Positions 40,034 through 48,334 of a DNA stretch of 64,000 bases are shown one piece after another; positions within the stretch are counted from its first letter, which is position 1, and every line of letters begins with the position of its first letter. The stretch is from JAPLUA01 sp964625855. Its GTDB lineage: Bacteria; Verrucomicrobiota; Verrucomicrobiia; Limisphaerales; UBA8199. The notes beneath the pieces were generated by a model. That model was not told where the DNA came from, searched no databases, and saw only the letters and a program-made list of their open reading frames with translations. Position numbers and translations under genes: made by a program. The DNA is taken from contig CAZVFC010000016.1 of the NCBI GenBank assembly GCA_964625855.1, positions 111,041-175,040 on the forward strand, given 5' to 3'.

Positions 40034-40480
40034 ATGAACACATTAACAGCTCAACGGGCCAGACGGAGAAGGAGGGCGCTAGCGCCGGGCATAGTGCCAG
40101 GGGGTTGGTGCAGCCGCTGCCCCTTGTGCGGTTCGGCAGGCGAATGCTTCGATCCTGCGGTCAAGAGCGGACGCTGCGGCGACTGGGTCTGGTACGTGCG
40201 GGACGGCCACCAATGGCGGCGGCCCTGGCTCATACCGTTTGATCCCAGGACCGCCAAGCAACTGGCCTGGCGGGCACACCTGGCGGCCGCATCGAAGGCC
40301 TACAACGAGCTGCTGACCGCGGAGCAGCAGGATGCCTGCATTGCCGCGGGCGCCAAGCGGCGGACCCGGCCACGGCTGGGCCAGTCAGGCCCGCAGACCG
40401 GGCAGCAGTATTGGGTGGGCAAGGAATGCTCGGAGCAGTCGCCAGCACCCACCTCGCAGGTTGGAAAGCGGAAAACCTGA
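40034..40480 (+). CDS. Hypothetical protein with CxxC knuckle and conserved C-terminal helix
   Basis: 148 aa from ATG 40034; the open frame extends upstream into a repeat, which is not counted. A basic start (QRARRRRRALAPG) is followed by CSRCPLCGSAGECFDP, a possible zinc knuckle, and by YVRDGHQWRRPW. The C-terminal half reads DPRTAKQLAWRAHLAAASKA, then LTAEQQDACIAAGAKRRTRP and RLGQSGPQTGQQYWV. I recall that this second half resembles a protein type common in verrucomicrobia, with unknown function. The extreme C-terminus may be shortened. Confidence 0.6.
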   Translation: MNTLTAQRARRRRRALAPGIVPGGWCSRCPLCGSAGECFDPAVKSGRCGDWVWYVRDGHQWRRPWLIPFDPRTAKQLAWRAHLAAASKAYNELLTAEQQDACIAAGAKRRTRPRLGQSGPQTGQQYWVGKECSEQSPAPTSQVGKRKT

Positions 40481-40959
40481 GCTGGGTCAGAGCCTCAGTC
40501 TTCCGCGGGCAAGTATATCTCCAGGCGCCGGGCGTGCTTTGCGCGCCCTTGGTCTCCCCGGCCATTCGGGCTTGCTCGGGGCGGGCCCGGTTGCGAGGCT
40601 CGGCAAATGCCTGAACTCAGCCTTTTCAGGGAGTTAACATTCGGATGTTGTTTCTCCTTTGTTCGGTGCAATAAGGGCTGCCCTGCGGAAGTCAGCTCCG
40701 CTAGGAGCGCAATGTCTATAGCAGAAGGCGACCCCGCTTGAAACAAGCTCCGTTAGGAGCGGCATGGCCATGAAGCCCACCCACACCGTCACGGCTACGC
40801 GTTGACCCAGAACCATGCCGCTTCCTGACGGAGCTGTGATGGGATTCAAGGGCTGGTCGTCTATAAACATGCCGCTCCTAACGGAGCTCTTCCGAACACT
40901 CATTCTACTGGCAACTGCGAAGAACCCGCATAATTGCTCCCTTGCAGTAGAGTAGAGGT
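40481..40959. other. Intergenic region with dispersed repeat copies
   Basis: 479 bp without a supported gene, holding four copies of an AGCTCCGTTAGGAGCGGCAT-type repeat (40691-40889). Confidence 0.65.
40691..40889. repeat. Four copies of a ~25-bp repeat, two in each orientation
   Basis: Copies at about 40693-40720 (plus), 40746-40766 (plus), 40814-40835 (minus) and 40862-40888 (minus). The unit is AGCTCCGTTAGGAGCGGCAT with ATAAACATG-type flanks in two copies. Each unit contains a small GCTCC/GGAGC hairpin. Known to me as a frequent intergenic repeat in related genomes, from memory. Confidence 0.75.
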
Positions 40960-41262
40960 ATGAGACATCCGATTCATCGCGTGCAGTCCTTCCAGCAGAT
41001 GGGTACTTATGCGCTGGAAATCCAGTTCGACGATGGTTCAAGCCGCAGGATTGATTTTGAACCCATGTTGGAGGGGGAACTCTTTGGCCCCTTGCGAGAC
41101 CCGCTGCTCTTCGCCCAGGCAAAGGTTGACCGCGAAGTTCATGCCCTGGTCTGGCCGACGGGAGCAGATTTTGACCCGGCGACACTCCACGACTGGCCCG
41201 AGCACGAGGCCGCTTTTCGCGCCGCGGCCCGGAGATGGAAGAACGCGAACGCGCTGGCCTAA
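40960..41262 (+). CDS. DUF2442 domain protein
   Basis: 100 aa. It starts MRHPIHRVQSFQQMGTYALE, followed by IQFDDGSSRRIDFEPML and HALVWPTGADFDPATLHDWP, a pattern of DUF2442 proteins, which are often found near toxin-antitoxin or mobile regions. No function is known to me. It converges with the PEP-CTERM gene 14 nt downstream. Confidence 0.85.
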   Translation: MRHPIHRVQSFQQMGTYALEIQFDDGSSRRIDFEPMLEGELFGPLRDPLLFAQAKVDREVHALVWPTGADFDPATLHDWPEHEAAFRAAARRWKNANALA

Positions 41263-41276
41263 GCTCAGCAAGTTAC

Positions 41277-41930
41277 TCAGTCAGATCTCTTCCCGCGGAG
41301 CGAGCGGACGCCGAGGAGGGCGGCTGCAAGACCCAGCAACGCGCCTGTCCCGGGCTCGGGCACGTCACGCCAGAGCGCCAGATTGTCCAGCGACCAGCCA
41401 ATGGTGGGAACCTCCACGCGCCTCAAGCCCGAGAACTCCAGACCGAAATGGAATGTTTGAAAGTCGGCCAAGGGCCCGATGCCGTCTATGATGCCATCGG
41501 TCACGAAGTTTGTCATCACCGTCGAGCCATCAGGCATGTAGCCGACGAACTGGACCGCTAGCGGTCTCGCAAAGACGGTCCCGTATTCAGCCAAGTCCAC
41601 GGAAACCAGGCTGAACGGTGAGCCGTTCATGGCGCTGAACTGGAGGGATTCCGTGATGTCGGCGTCCAGGAACGCCGTGCCGTTGTCAGGCCTATCAGAG
41701 GTGTTCGCGGTCGGCCTACCAACCCGCCCGAGGCCAGCGGTACCTGGCAGCGGGGTAAAGGACATCTTACTCTCGTAGTACTGTTGAACGTTGTAAGCAG
41801 TTCCAGGCGGCTGGAGAGGAGGGCCATCGAATGTGATCCTGGTAAACGTTCCTTGCCCGTAGCACTGGGCCAGGACGAACAACGGCGCCAACGCACCCAG
41901 CCAAGCGCAAAGGGATCTCATACTGTCCAT
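41277..41930 (-). CDS. PEP-CTERM sorting-domain protein
   Basis: 217 aa. Signal peptide (LCAWLGALAPLFVLAQCYGQ), a beta-rich middle part (TRITFDGPPL ... LVSVDLAEYGTVFARPLAVQ), and the C-terminal sorting signal VPEPGTGALLGLAAALLGVR followed by basic residues. PEP-CTERM proteins are processed by exosortase and are often linked to exopolysaccharide. No exosortase gene lies in the window, so it must be elsewhere. Confidence 0.93.
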   Translation of the reverse strand: MDSMRSLCAWLGALAPLFVLAQCYGQGTFTRITFDGPPLQPPGTAYNVQQYYESKMSFTPLPGTAGLGRVGRPTANTSDRPDNGTAFLDADITESLQFSAMNGSPFSLVSVDLAEYGTVFARPLAVQFVGYMPDGSTVMTNFVTDGIIDGIGPLADFQTFHFGLEFSGLRRVEVPTIGWSLDNLALWRDVPEPGTGALLGLAAALLGVRSLRGKRSD

Positions 41931-42591
41931 AACATTGCTCCTGACTTGGGTGGTTTCGCTTGGGCAGTTCCCGACCCGGAAACTGACTTGGCGCGGCTCA
42001 ACAACATCGTTACGCTGCCAGCATCACCACTGCCACTGAAACGGGGCCAGCAATCCGGCCTCGTCGTGACGCGTACCGCCTCAACCGCCGTGATTTCCAC
42101 GCGTTGCGCGTGGCCTTCACGCCGGCGCGAGCTGAGAGATACATAGTGACATAGATAATTGCAGCCGCGCTTTCGGCGAAAGCGCCCTACCCGGTGGGGG
42201 CGGTCTCGCCAAGGCCGCCGCGACTTCTGACGCCGCGTATAGCTCCGGTCGTCTTGCTACGGGCAGCCTGCCACGTCGAGGTCGGCGATGGTTTGGGCCT
42301 TGCTCTATTGCAGCTCCCAGATCTTCATCCGACCGGGGAGTGCGGCTCGTTCGGGTTGCGCTGCTTTGCGGACAGCGCGGACGGCAACGGACTTGAGCGC
42401 GTATGAACGGGCGTTAGGGGGAGGCCGAGGGCTTGCCGTTCTTGAGGGTGCGGACCGAGCTATGGAGATGGGCCGACCAAGCCGCAGGCCCAGCGGCCGC
42501 GGCTCCCAGCAAAGCTTCCGTTATGCCGCCGGCGGGCTGGGGAAGATACAGCGTCGTGGACCTGACGCGCGCCATCACGCCCAGGCAGACG
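41931..42591. other. Intergenic region with a gene remnant
   Basis: 661 bp without an intact gene. It includes a short fragment resembling the end of the SNF2 gene (42281-42328). A minus-strand frame around 42414-42580 has the hydrophobic stretch GGITEALLGAAAAGPAAWSA, not convincing as a gene. Confidence 0.55.
42281..42328 (-). pseudogene. Remnant of an SNF2 helicase C-terminus
   Basis: About 47 bp match 44935-44981 near the 3' end of the SNF2 helicase gene at roughly nine of ten positions, in the same orientation. On the minus strand it encodes KIWELQ, a stop, SKAQTIAD, which in the intact gene is KIWELQQSKAQTIAD. The stop and the small size mark it as a dead fragment. Confidence 0.6.
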
Positions 42592-44459
42592 CTACTGCAG
42601 CGGCCTGGCCCCGTAGAACCGCCGCGGCGTGTAAGGCGAGCCCATGTCCAGATAGAACCAGTTGGTACTGCCCATCGTGTTGGTTGCCAGCGGCACCCAG
42701 TCCGCCCAGTTGGTGTTGCGCGCGTCGCTGGTGCATTTGAGAACATAAGTCGCCCCGGGCGGCCCGGCGACGCTCAGACCCGCAAACAGGTAAGACCCGA
42801 AATACCAGTGGACCTCCAACCCAAGCACAGGCTGCAGCGGCGGCAGGAAGACGATTGCCAGACTGCGACGCGCTCCGGCCGCGATGGCCACCACGTTGCT
42901 TAACCCACCGGGCACAGCAGACTGGCCAAAAGCATTGTCTCCCCATGCCACGATGGTACCGTCCGTCTTGAGCGCCAGACTGTGAGACCATCCTGCCGCG
43001 ATGGCCAGCACGTTGCTTAGCCCACCAGCCGGAGTCACTCCGCCATAAACATTCCATCCCCATCCCACGACGGTGCCGTCCTGCTTGAGCGCCAGGTTGT
43101 GAGACCCTCCTGCCGCGAGGGCCACCACGTTGGTTAACCCAGCGGGCACAGTCGCCTCGCCAGAAGCATTGACTCCCCACGCCACGACGGTGCCGTCCTG
43201 CTTAAGCGCCAGATTGTGATAGTTGCCTGCCGCGAGGGCCACCACGTTGCTTAAGCCACCGGGCACAGTCGCTTGGCCATAGAAATTCCATCCCCACGCC
43301 ACGACGGTGCCGTCCTGTTTGAGCGCCAGACTGTGGAACGTTCCTGCCGCGATGGCCACCACGTTGCCTAACCCAGCCGGCACATTCGTCTGGCCATAAC
43401 CATTATTTCCCCACGCCACGACGNNNNNNNNNNNNNNNNNNNNNNNNNNNNNNNNNNNNNNNNNNNNNNNNNNNNNNNNNNNNNNNNNNNNNNNNNNNNN
43501 NNNNNNNNNNNNNNNNNNNNNNNTCCCCACGCCACGACGCTGCCGTCCGGCTTGAGCGCCAGACTGTGATACCCTCCTGCGGCGATGGTCACCACGTTGG
43601 CGCACCAGCCGGGCACAGTCGCCTGGCCATCATAATTGGCTCCCCATGCCACGACGCTGCCGTTCGGCTCGAGCGCCAGACTGTGATACCCTCCTGCGGC
43701 GATGGCCACCGCGTTGGCTAACCCGCCGGGCACAGTCGCCTGGCCATCATAATTGGCTCCCCACGCCACAACCGTGCCGTCTGGCTTAAGCGCCAGACTG
43801 TGCCACCCGCCTGCCGCAATGCCCACGACGTTGGTTAACCCAGTGGGCACAGTCGCCTGCCCAGCAGCCTGATCCCCGGATTGGCCGGGCCCGCCTGCGC
43901 CCCACGCGACGACGGTGCCGTCCTGCTTGAGCGCCAGACTGTGATACCCGCCTGCCGCGATGGCCACCACGTTGCTGAACCCACCGGGCACAGTCGCCTG
44001 GCCATAATCGTTGCGTCCCCACGCCACGACCGTGCCGTCCTGCTTGAGCGCCAGGCTGTGATACACTCCTGCCGCGACGGCCACCACGTTGCTTAACCCA
44101 CCGGGCACAGTCGCCTGGCCATGACTATTGAGTCCCCACGCCACGACGATGCCGTCCGGCTTGAGTGCCAGGCTGTGCCACCCGCCTGCCGCAACGCCCA
44201 CGACGTTGGCTAACCCGCCGGGCACAGTCGCCTGGCCATGACTATTGCGTCCCCACGCCACGACTGTGCCGTCCGGCTTGAGCGCCAGATTGTGAGCCCA
44301 TCCTGCCGCAATCATGGTAAACCGCGTGCCTGGCTGGACGTAAGGCAGCACCTGATCGCCCCAGCCGACGACGGTGCCGGGCTGGGAGGCCGGGACCGTG
44401 ACTTGAGATGACACTAGCGCCGCGAAGATGGTGCCCAGAAAGGATAGACTCTGTTTCAT
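42592..44459 (-). CDS. Secreted RCC1-repeat protein, interrupted by an assembly gap
   Basis: Signal peptide at MKQSLSFLGTIFAALVSSQV (ATG 44459). At least twelve RCC1/BNR units of about 39 residues follow, each like HSLALKPDGTVVAWG and GQATVPGGLSNVVAIAAGG. The C-terminal part VLGLEVHWYFGSYLFAGLSV leads to an end module with RFYGARPLQ. The reading frame is lost across a run of 100 Ns at 43424-43523; coding on the two sides is in different frames because the gap length is arbitrary, so this is one gene and not two. Function is probably binding or scaffolding. Confidence 0.85.
43424..43523. other. Assembly gap (100 N)
   Basis: Exactly 100 undetermined bases inside the tandem RCC1 repeats, the standard placeholder length. 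The true number of repeats is unknown. Confidence 0.99.
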
Positions 44460-44861
44460 AGATGGGAGGGTAGGGCGCACCGTCCCCTGCGCGCCCTGCC
44501 TGGAGGTGCATGGGCACGCACACACCTTCCTCCGCACTGAAGCGGGCAAGGTTCAAGCCCGCTTCGGTTTGGCACCAGAGCAGCCTGTTGCGTTCGCGCC
44601 GACATGGTCGCCTGCCCTGGAGCTGCGCGCCGCCAATAGTGTGAGAGCGCCCCGAGGCCTCCTCGTCGGCGCGGTGTGCTCCAGTTTGTGGCCCAAGTCT
44701 AGCGGGTGAGGCGGAGAAGGCAAGCTGGAAATGGGCCGCGGAGACGAATAAGCCACAGCAGCTCAGCTCCACCGGCAAGTCTTGGGCAGGCGAGGTGCTG
44801 ATTTTGGTGGATAAAATGAAGCGGTGGCTGGGGGCAGAATGGAACCGCTGACACAAGGATT
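44460..44861. other. Intergenic region between RCC1 and SNF2 genes
   Basis: 402 bp. Both flanking genes lie on the minus strand, so it is the leader of the RCC1 gene. I see no convincing gene, repeat or regulatory site in it. Confidence 0.55.
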
Positions 44862-47800
44862 TCAGTCCTCGGCAAACAGGTATTCCAAATCGGTCTTGGA
44901 GAGACTGCGGGCGAAGCCTTCCTCGCCGAGCACGTCGGCGATCGTCTGGGCCTTGCTTTGTTGCAGCTCCCAGATCTTCTCCTCGACGGTGCCGGGGGAG
45001 ATCAGGCGGTAGGCATTAACGGTCTGGGTCTGGCCGATGCGGTGCGAGCGGTCAATGGCCTGCGCTTCCACCGCCGGGTTCCACCACGGATCGTAGAGAA
45101 CGACGTAACTCGCCGTGGTCAGGTTTAAGCCGGTGCCTGCGGCGCGGAGGCTGAGCAGGAAGACCGCCGGGTTGGGGTCGCTCTGGAACGCGCCGACGAC
45201 CTGCTGCCGGCCCTTGGTCTGGCCGGTGAGGATGTGGGTGGTGATCTGGTGCTGGCGGCATTCCTCTTCGAGCAACTGCAGCATCTGCACGAACTGGCTG
45301 AAGACGAGCACCTTCTGGCCCTCGGCGACGAGCGCATCGAGCAGCTCGAAGAGGGTCTCGGTCTTGCCGGATGCCGTGTCGCTGCCCACGAGTTTGGGGT
45401 GGCAGCAAATCTGGCGGAGGCGGGTGAGAGCGGCCAGGACGTGCATCTTGCTCTTGCCCAAACCCTGCTCGGCCACGGTTTTCATAACCTTCTCGCGGCT
45501 GCGGCGCAGCTCGGCCAGGTAGAGCTTGCGCTGCTCGTCGCCAAGCTGGCAGTCCCGCCGTTGCTCGATGCGCTCGGGCAAGTCCTTGGCGACGTGCTGC
45601 TTCATCCGGCGCAGCAGCAGCGGGCGGAGCTTGGCCGAGAGCCGGCGCCGGGCGATGCGTTGGGCCGATTCGGCGCCCTCACCGCGCGGCTCGTAGGTCT
45701 CAGCGAAGTGATCCTGGTTGCCGAGGTAGCCCGGCTGGATGAAGTCAACGATGCTCCACAAGTCAAGGAGGCGGTTTTCCAGCGGCGTGCCGGTCAGCGC
45801 CAGGCGATGCTCGGCCTGCAACTGCTTTACCGAATGGGTTACTTGCGCGCCCGGGTTCTTGATGAACTGCGCCTCGTCCAGGATAAGGGCGCGGAAGGCG
45901 AACTTCTGCAGCTCCTCGAGATCACGCCGCAGCAGGGCGTAGTTGGTCACGATGAGATCGTATTGCGGAATCTGCTTGCGGAGGTTGTGGCGCGCGGCGC
46001 CGCTTTCGAGCACCAGCACCTTGAGTTGCGGCGTGAAGCGGTTGGCCTCGCGGCGCCAGTTGTGGAGCACAGAAGCGGGGCAGATCACGAGCGCCGGCTT
46101 TGGGTCCTTCCGGTGCCGTTCTTTGAGCCAGGCCAGCCAGGCCAGCGTTTGCAGGGTCTTCCCCAGGCCCATGTCGTCGGCCAGAATGCCCCCCAGCCGC
46201 AGCCGGGTCAGGTGGCAAAGGAAGTTGAAGCCATCCTTCTGATACGGCCGCATCTCCGCCTGCACTGCGGCGGGCAGGGCGATCGCAGGCAGCCCCTCGA
46301 AATTCTTGAGGCGCTCGCGCAGAGCTCTGGCCTGGGCGGAGTCGCCAAACCGCTTCAGACCTTCTTCGTCGAGGTGCGCCGCCTGTTCCAGCCCGATGCG
46401 CTGGGCCACGGGCGCCAGGCCGTCCACGCCCAGGTCAGCCATCGCCTCGTGGGCGGATTGCACGGCGGCCGTGTCCAGTTCGACCCATCCGGAGTCGGGC
46501 AGTTTCACGAACCGGCCGGTGGCGGTCTGAAGCCGCTGCAGATCGGCGGCGCTGAGTTTGAGGCCTTCCTGCTCCCACTCGGCGGAGACGGCGAGCCAGT
46601 CAATGCCGCTGCCTTTCACGACCAGGCGCGGGCGCAATTGCCGGGGCGCCAGGAATAGACGGGAAAAACCTGGATTGCCCAGGTAATCAGCCTCGGCCGG
46701 GCGGTCAGCCCAGGCGCGCGCAAGCAGGCCAAGGAAGCCTTCGTTTGCCTCGCCTACCCACACACCCGGCTCGGGTGTAAACCAATCCAGCCGCCGCAGC
46801 CACTGCGTGGCCGGTTCCAGCCGCGGGTCGTCCAGGAGCTCGGGTTTGATGCCGGCCGCTCCGGGTTTGTTCGTCTCATGCAATTGCCATTCCTGACCGG
46901 TCCAGAACCAAAGGCTCTGGTCGCGCTGGCTTCGCGCCATGAGCCGCAAGCGCACCGTTTCGTCGAGCAGCTCGAAGACGAAGCGCGGCTTTGCCGGATG
47001 GGTGACGCAGAGCTGGTCCCAATCCACACCGCGGCTGGACTGGTTCTTGCGGAGATGCAAGAGCAGGCGATGGCTCAACTTGCGCATCGGCACCGCCGGT
47101 TGGCTGGCCCACAGTTCGACCACCTGCGGCGGCGGCGCGTTGCGCAACAGGTAGAACCTGCGCCCAACGAGTGCCAGCGGCGGGTGGCGGTTGAAGAACC
47201 GCACCTCGCTTAGCGGATAGCCTTTGCCGCCCGGTACCGTCAACCGATGAGTGAAGGCGAGGTCTTTCCCGCCGTGCTCCAAGTGCGGCGTCAACTCGGC
47301 GATTTCGCCGTGGAATTCGAGGGCCTGCCGCGTTCCATCGCCGGCCTCCCATTCGAGCCGGGGGGTGTGCCCCCACCGGGCCAGCCATTGGAGCAGATCT
47401 GTGTCTGACAGCAGCATGGTTTCCTCGCCATTGCGACGGTCGGAATGGGTCTCGGCCAACCACTGGACGAACTCCCAATCCGCGGGTGGAAACAACTCCT
47501 GCTCGTGTGCCGCGCGCGTCGTCAACTCAATGACGTCCCCGAGCGTTCTGGTCTTCTCGCCGGTTCGCGAGCGCAGCAGGTGGAGCTCGACTGCCAGGCG
47601 ATAGCGCGCGGGCTGTTCCGACTCGGGTTGCGGCCGGCATACCACGCGGACGAAGGCCCGCGGCGGATCGAAATGCGCCGGCCTGGGCGGGACGAGCCAG
47701 GCCTCCAGATGACGGACAAGCTGCTGTTCCTGCGCGGCCTGTTCGACCTGGGTGAAGCGGTCCAGGTTGCCATACGGGGCCAGTTCGGTAGGCAGCGAGC

Positions 47801-48143
47801 GCCGGGCACGAAGGAAGAGAAACGCGACCTCCTCCAACCGCGTTCTGCCCTGCGCCGCCAACAGCCGTGGCCACCATTCCGCGCTGGGAAAATCCTTGCG
47901 GGAGAGGGAGAGTTTCTCGAAGTAATCCTCGAGCAGAAGCCACGCGCGCTGGGAATCGGCGCAAGCCGCGAAGCTGTTGAGCAGGCTCTCGCGTTCGCTC
48001 ACCGCGGCTTTGGTATCCGCCAGCTCGCGGCGCAGGTCGGCCAGCGCGCCATAGGTTTTGGAGAGAACCGAATGATGCGTGTCGTACTTGGACGCTTGAG
48101 CAGCCCGCGAGCCGTTGCCGTACCTGGATAAGACTTTAGCCAT
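44862..48143 (-). CDS. SNF2-family DEAD/DEAH helicase
   Basis: 1093 aa. The C-terminal half is a Swi2/Snf2 ATPase: I, ILADDMGLGKTLQTLAWLAW; Ia, ALVICPASVLHNW; II, LILDEAQFIKNP; III, RLALTGTPLENRLLDLWS; V/VI, SLRAAGTGLNLT and DRSHRIGQTQTVNAYRLIS. The N-terminal ~550 residues match the bacterial SNF2 N-terminal region (YGNLDRFTQVE start). Such enzymes translocate on DNA and remodel protein-DNA or RNA polymerase complexes. No restriction or defence genes are adjacent, so a housekeeping role is more likely. The 3' end was once copied to 42281. Confidence 0.95.
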   Translation of the reverse strand: MAKVLSRYGNGSRAAQASKYDTHHSVLSKTYGALADLRRELADTKAAVSERESLLNSFAACADSQRAWLLLEDYFEKLSLSRKDFPSAEWWPRLLAAQGRTRLEEVAFLFLRARRSLPTELAPYGNLDRFTQVEQAAQEQQLVRHLEAWLVPPRPAHFDPPRAFVRVVCRPQPESEQPARYRLAVELHLLRSRTGEKTRTLGDVIELTTRAAHEQELFPPADWEFVQWLAETHSDRRNGEETMLLSDTDLLQWLARWGHTPRLEWEAGDGTRQALEFHGEIAELTPHLEHGGKDLAFTHRLTVPGGKGYPLSEVRFFNRHPPLALVGRRFYLLRNAPPPQVVELWASQPAVPMRKLSHRLLLHLRKNQSSRGVDWDQLCVTHPAKPRFVFELLDETVRLRLMARSQRDQSLWFWTGQEWQLHETNKPGAAGIKPELLDDPRLEPATQWLRRLDWFTPEPGVWVGEANEGFLGLLARAWADRPAEADYLGNPGFSRLFLAPRQLRPRLVVKGSGIDWLAVSAEWEQEGLKLSAADLQRLQTATGRFVKLPDSGWVELDTAAVQSAHEAMADLGVDGLAPVAQRIGLEQAAHLDEEGLKRFGDSAQARALRERLKNFEGLPAIALPAAVQAEMRPYQKDGFNFLCHLTRLRLGGILADDMGLGKTLQTLAWLAWLKERHRKDPKPALVICPASVLHNWRREANRFTPQLKVLVLESGAARHNLRKQIPQYDLIVTNYALLRRDLEELQKFAFRALILDEAQFIKNPGAQVTHSVKQLQAEHRLALTGTPLENRLLDLWSIVDFIQPGYLGNQDHFAETYEPRGEGAESAQRIARRRLSAKLRPLLLRRMKQHVAKDLPERIEQRRDCQLGDEQRKLYLAELRRSREKVMKTVAEQGLGKSKMHVLAALTRLRQICCHPKLVGSDTASGKTETLFELLDALVAEGQKVLVFSQFVQMLQLLEEECRQHQITTHILTGQTKGRQQVVGAFQSDPNPAVFLLSLRAAGTGLNLTTASYVVLYDPWWNPAVEAQAIDRSHRIGQTQTVNAYRLISPGTVEEKIWELQQSKAQTIADVLGEEGFARSLSKTDLEYLFAED

Positions 48144-48334
48144 CTTCTGACTACACCCGTTTTAGAGACTATCATATCTACACGGAACCGGTTTACGGTC
48201 AACCACAAATACCAGACAATTTGGAGCGCCCTTGAGGGAAGACCGTAGTTGATCCGGTCCCGTTCCCGGAAAATCCCCGGTGGGGTTTCCAGCCCGGCCC
48301 TTGTTGTCGTTCCACGCCGCGCAGGTCAATGTAG

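Noticed and set aside
42900..44330. Regular ~117-bp repeats
   Set aside because: They encode RCC1 units in frame within one secreted protein.
44862..48143. SNF2 helicase as part of a phage-defence island
   Set aside because: Neighbours are secreted RCC1 and metallophosphoesterase proteins; no nuclease, methylase or DISARM-type partner is seen.
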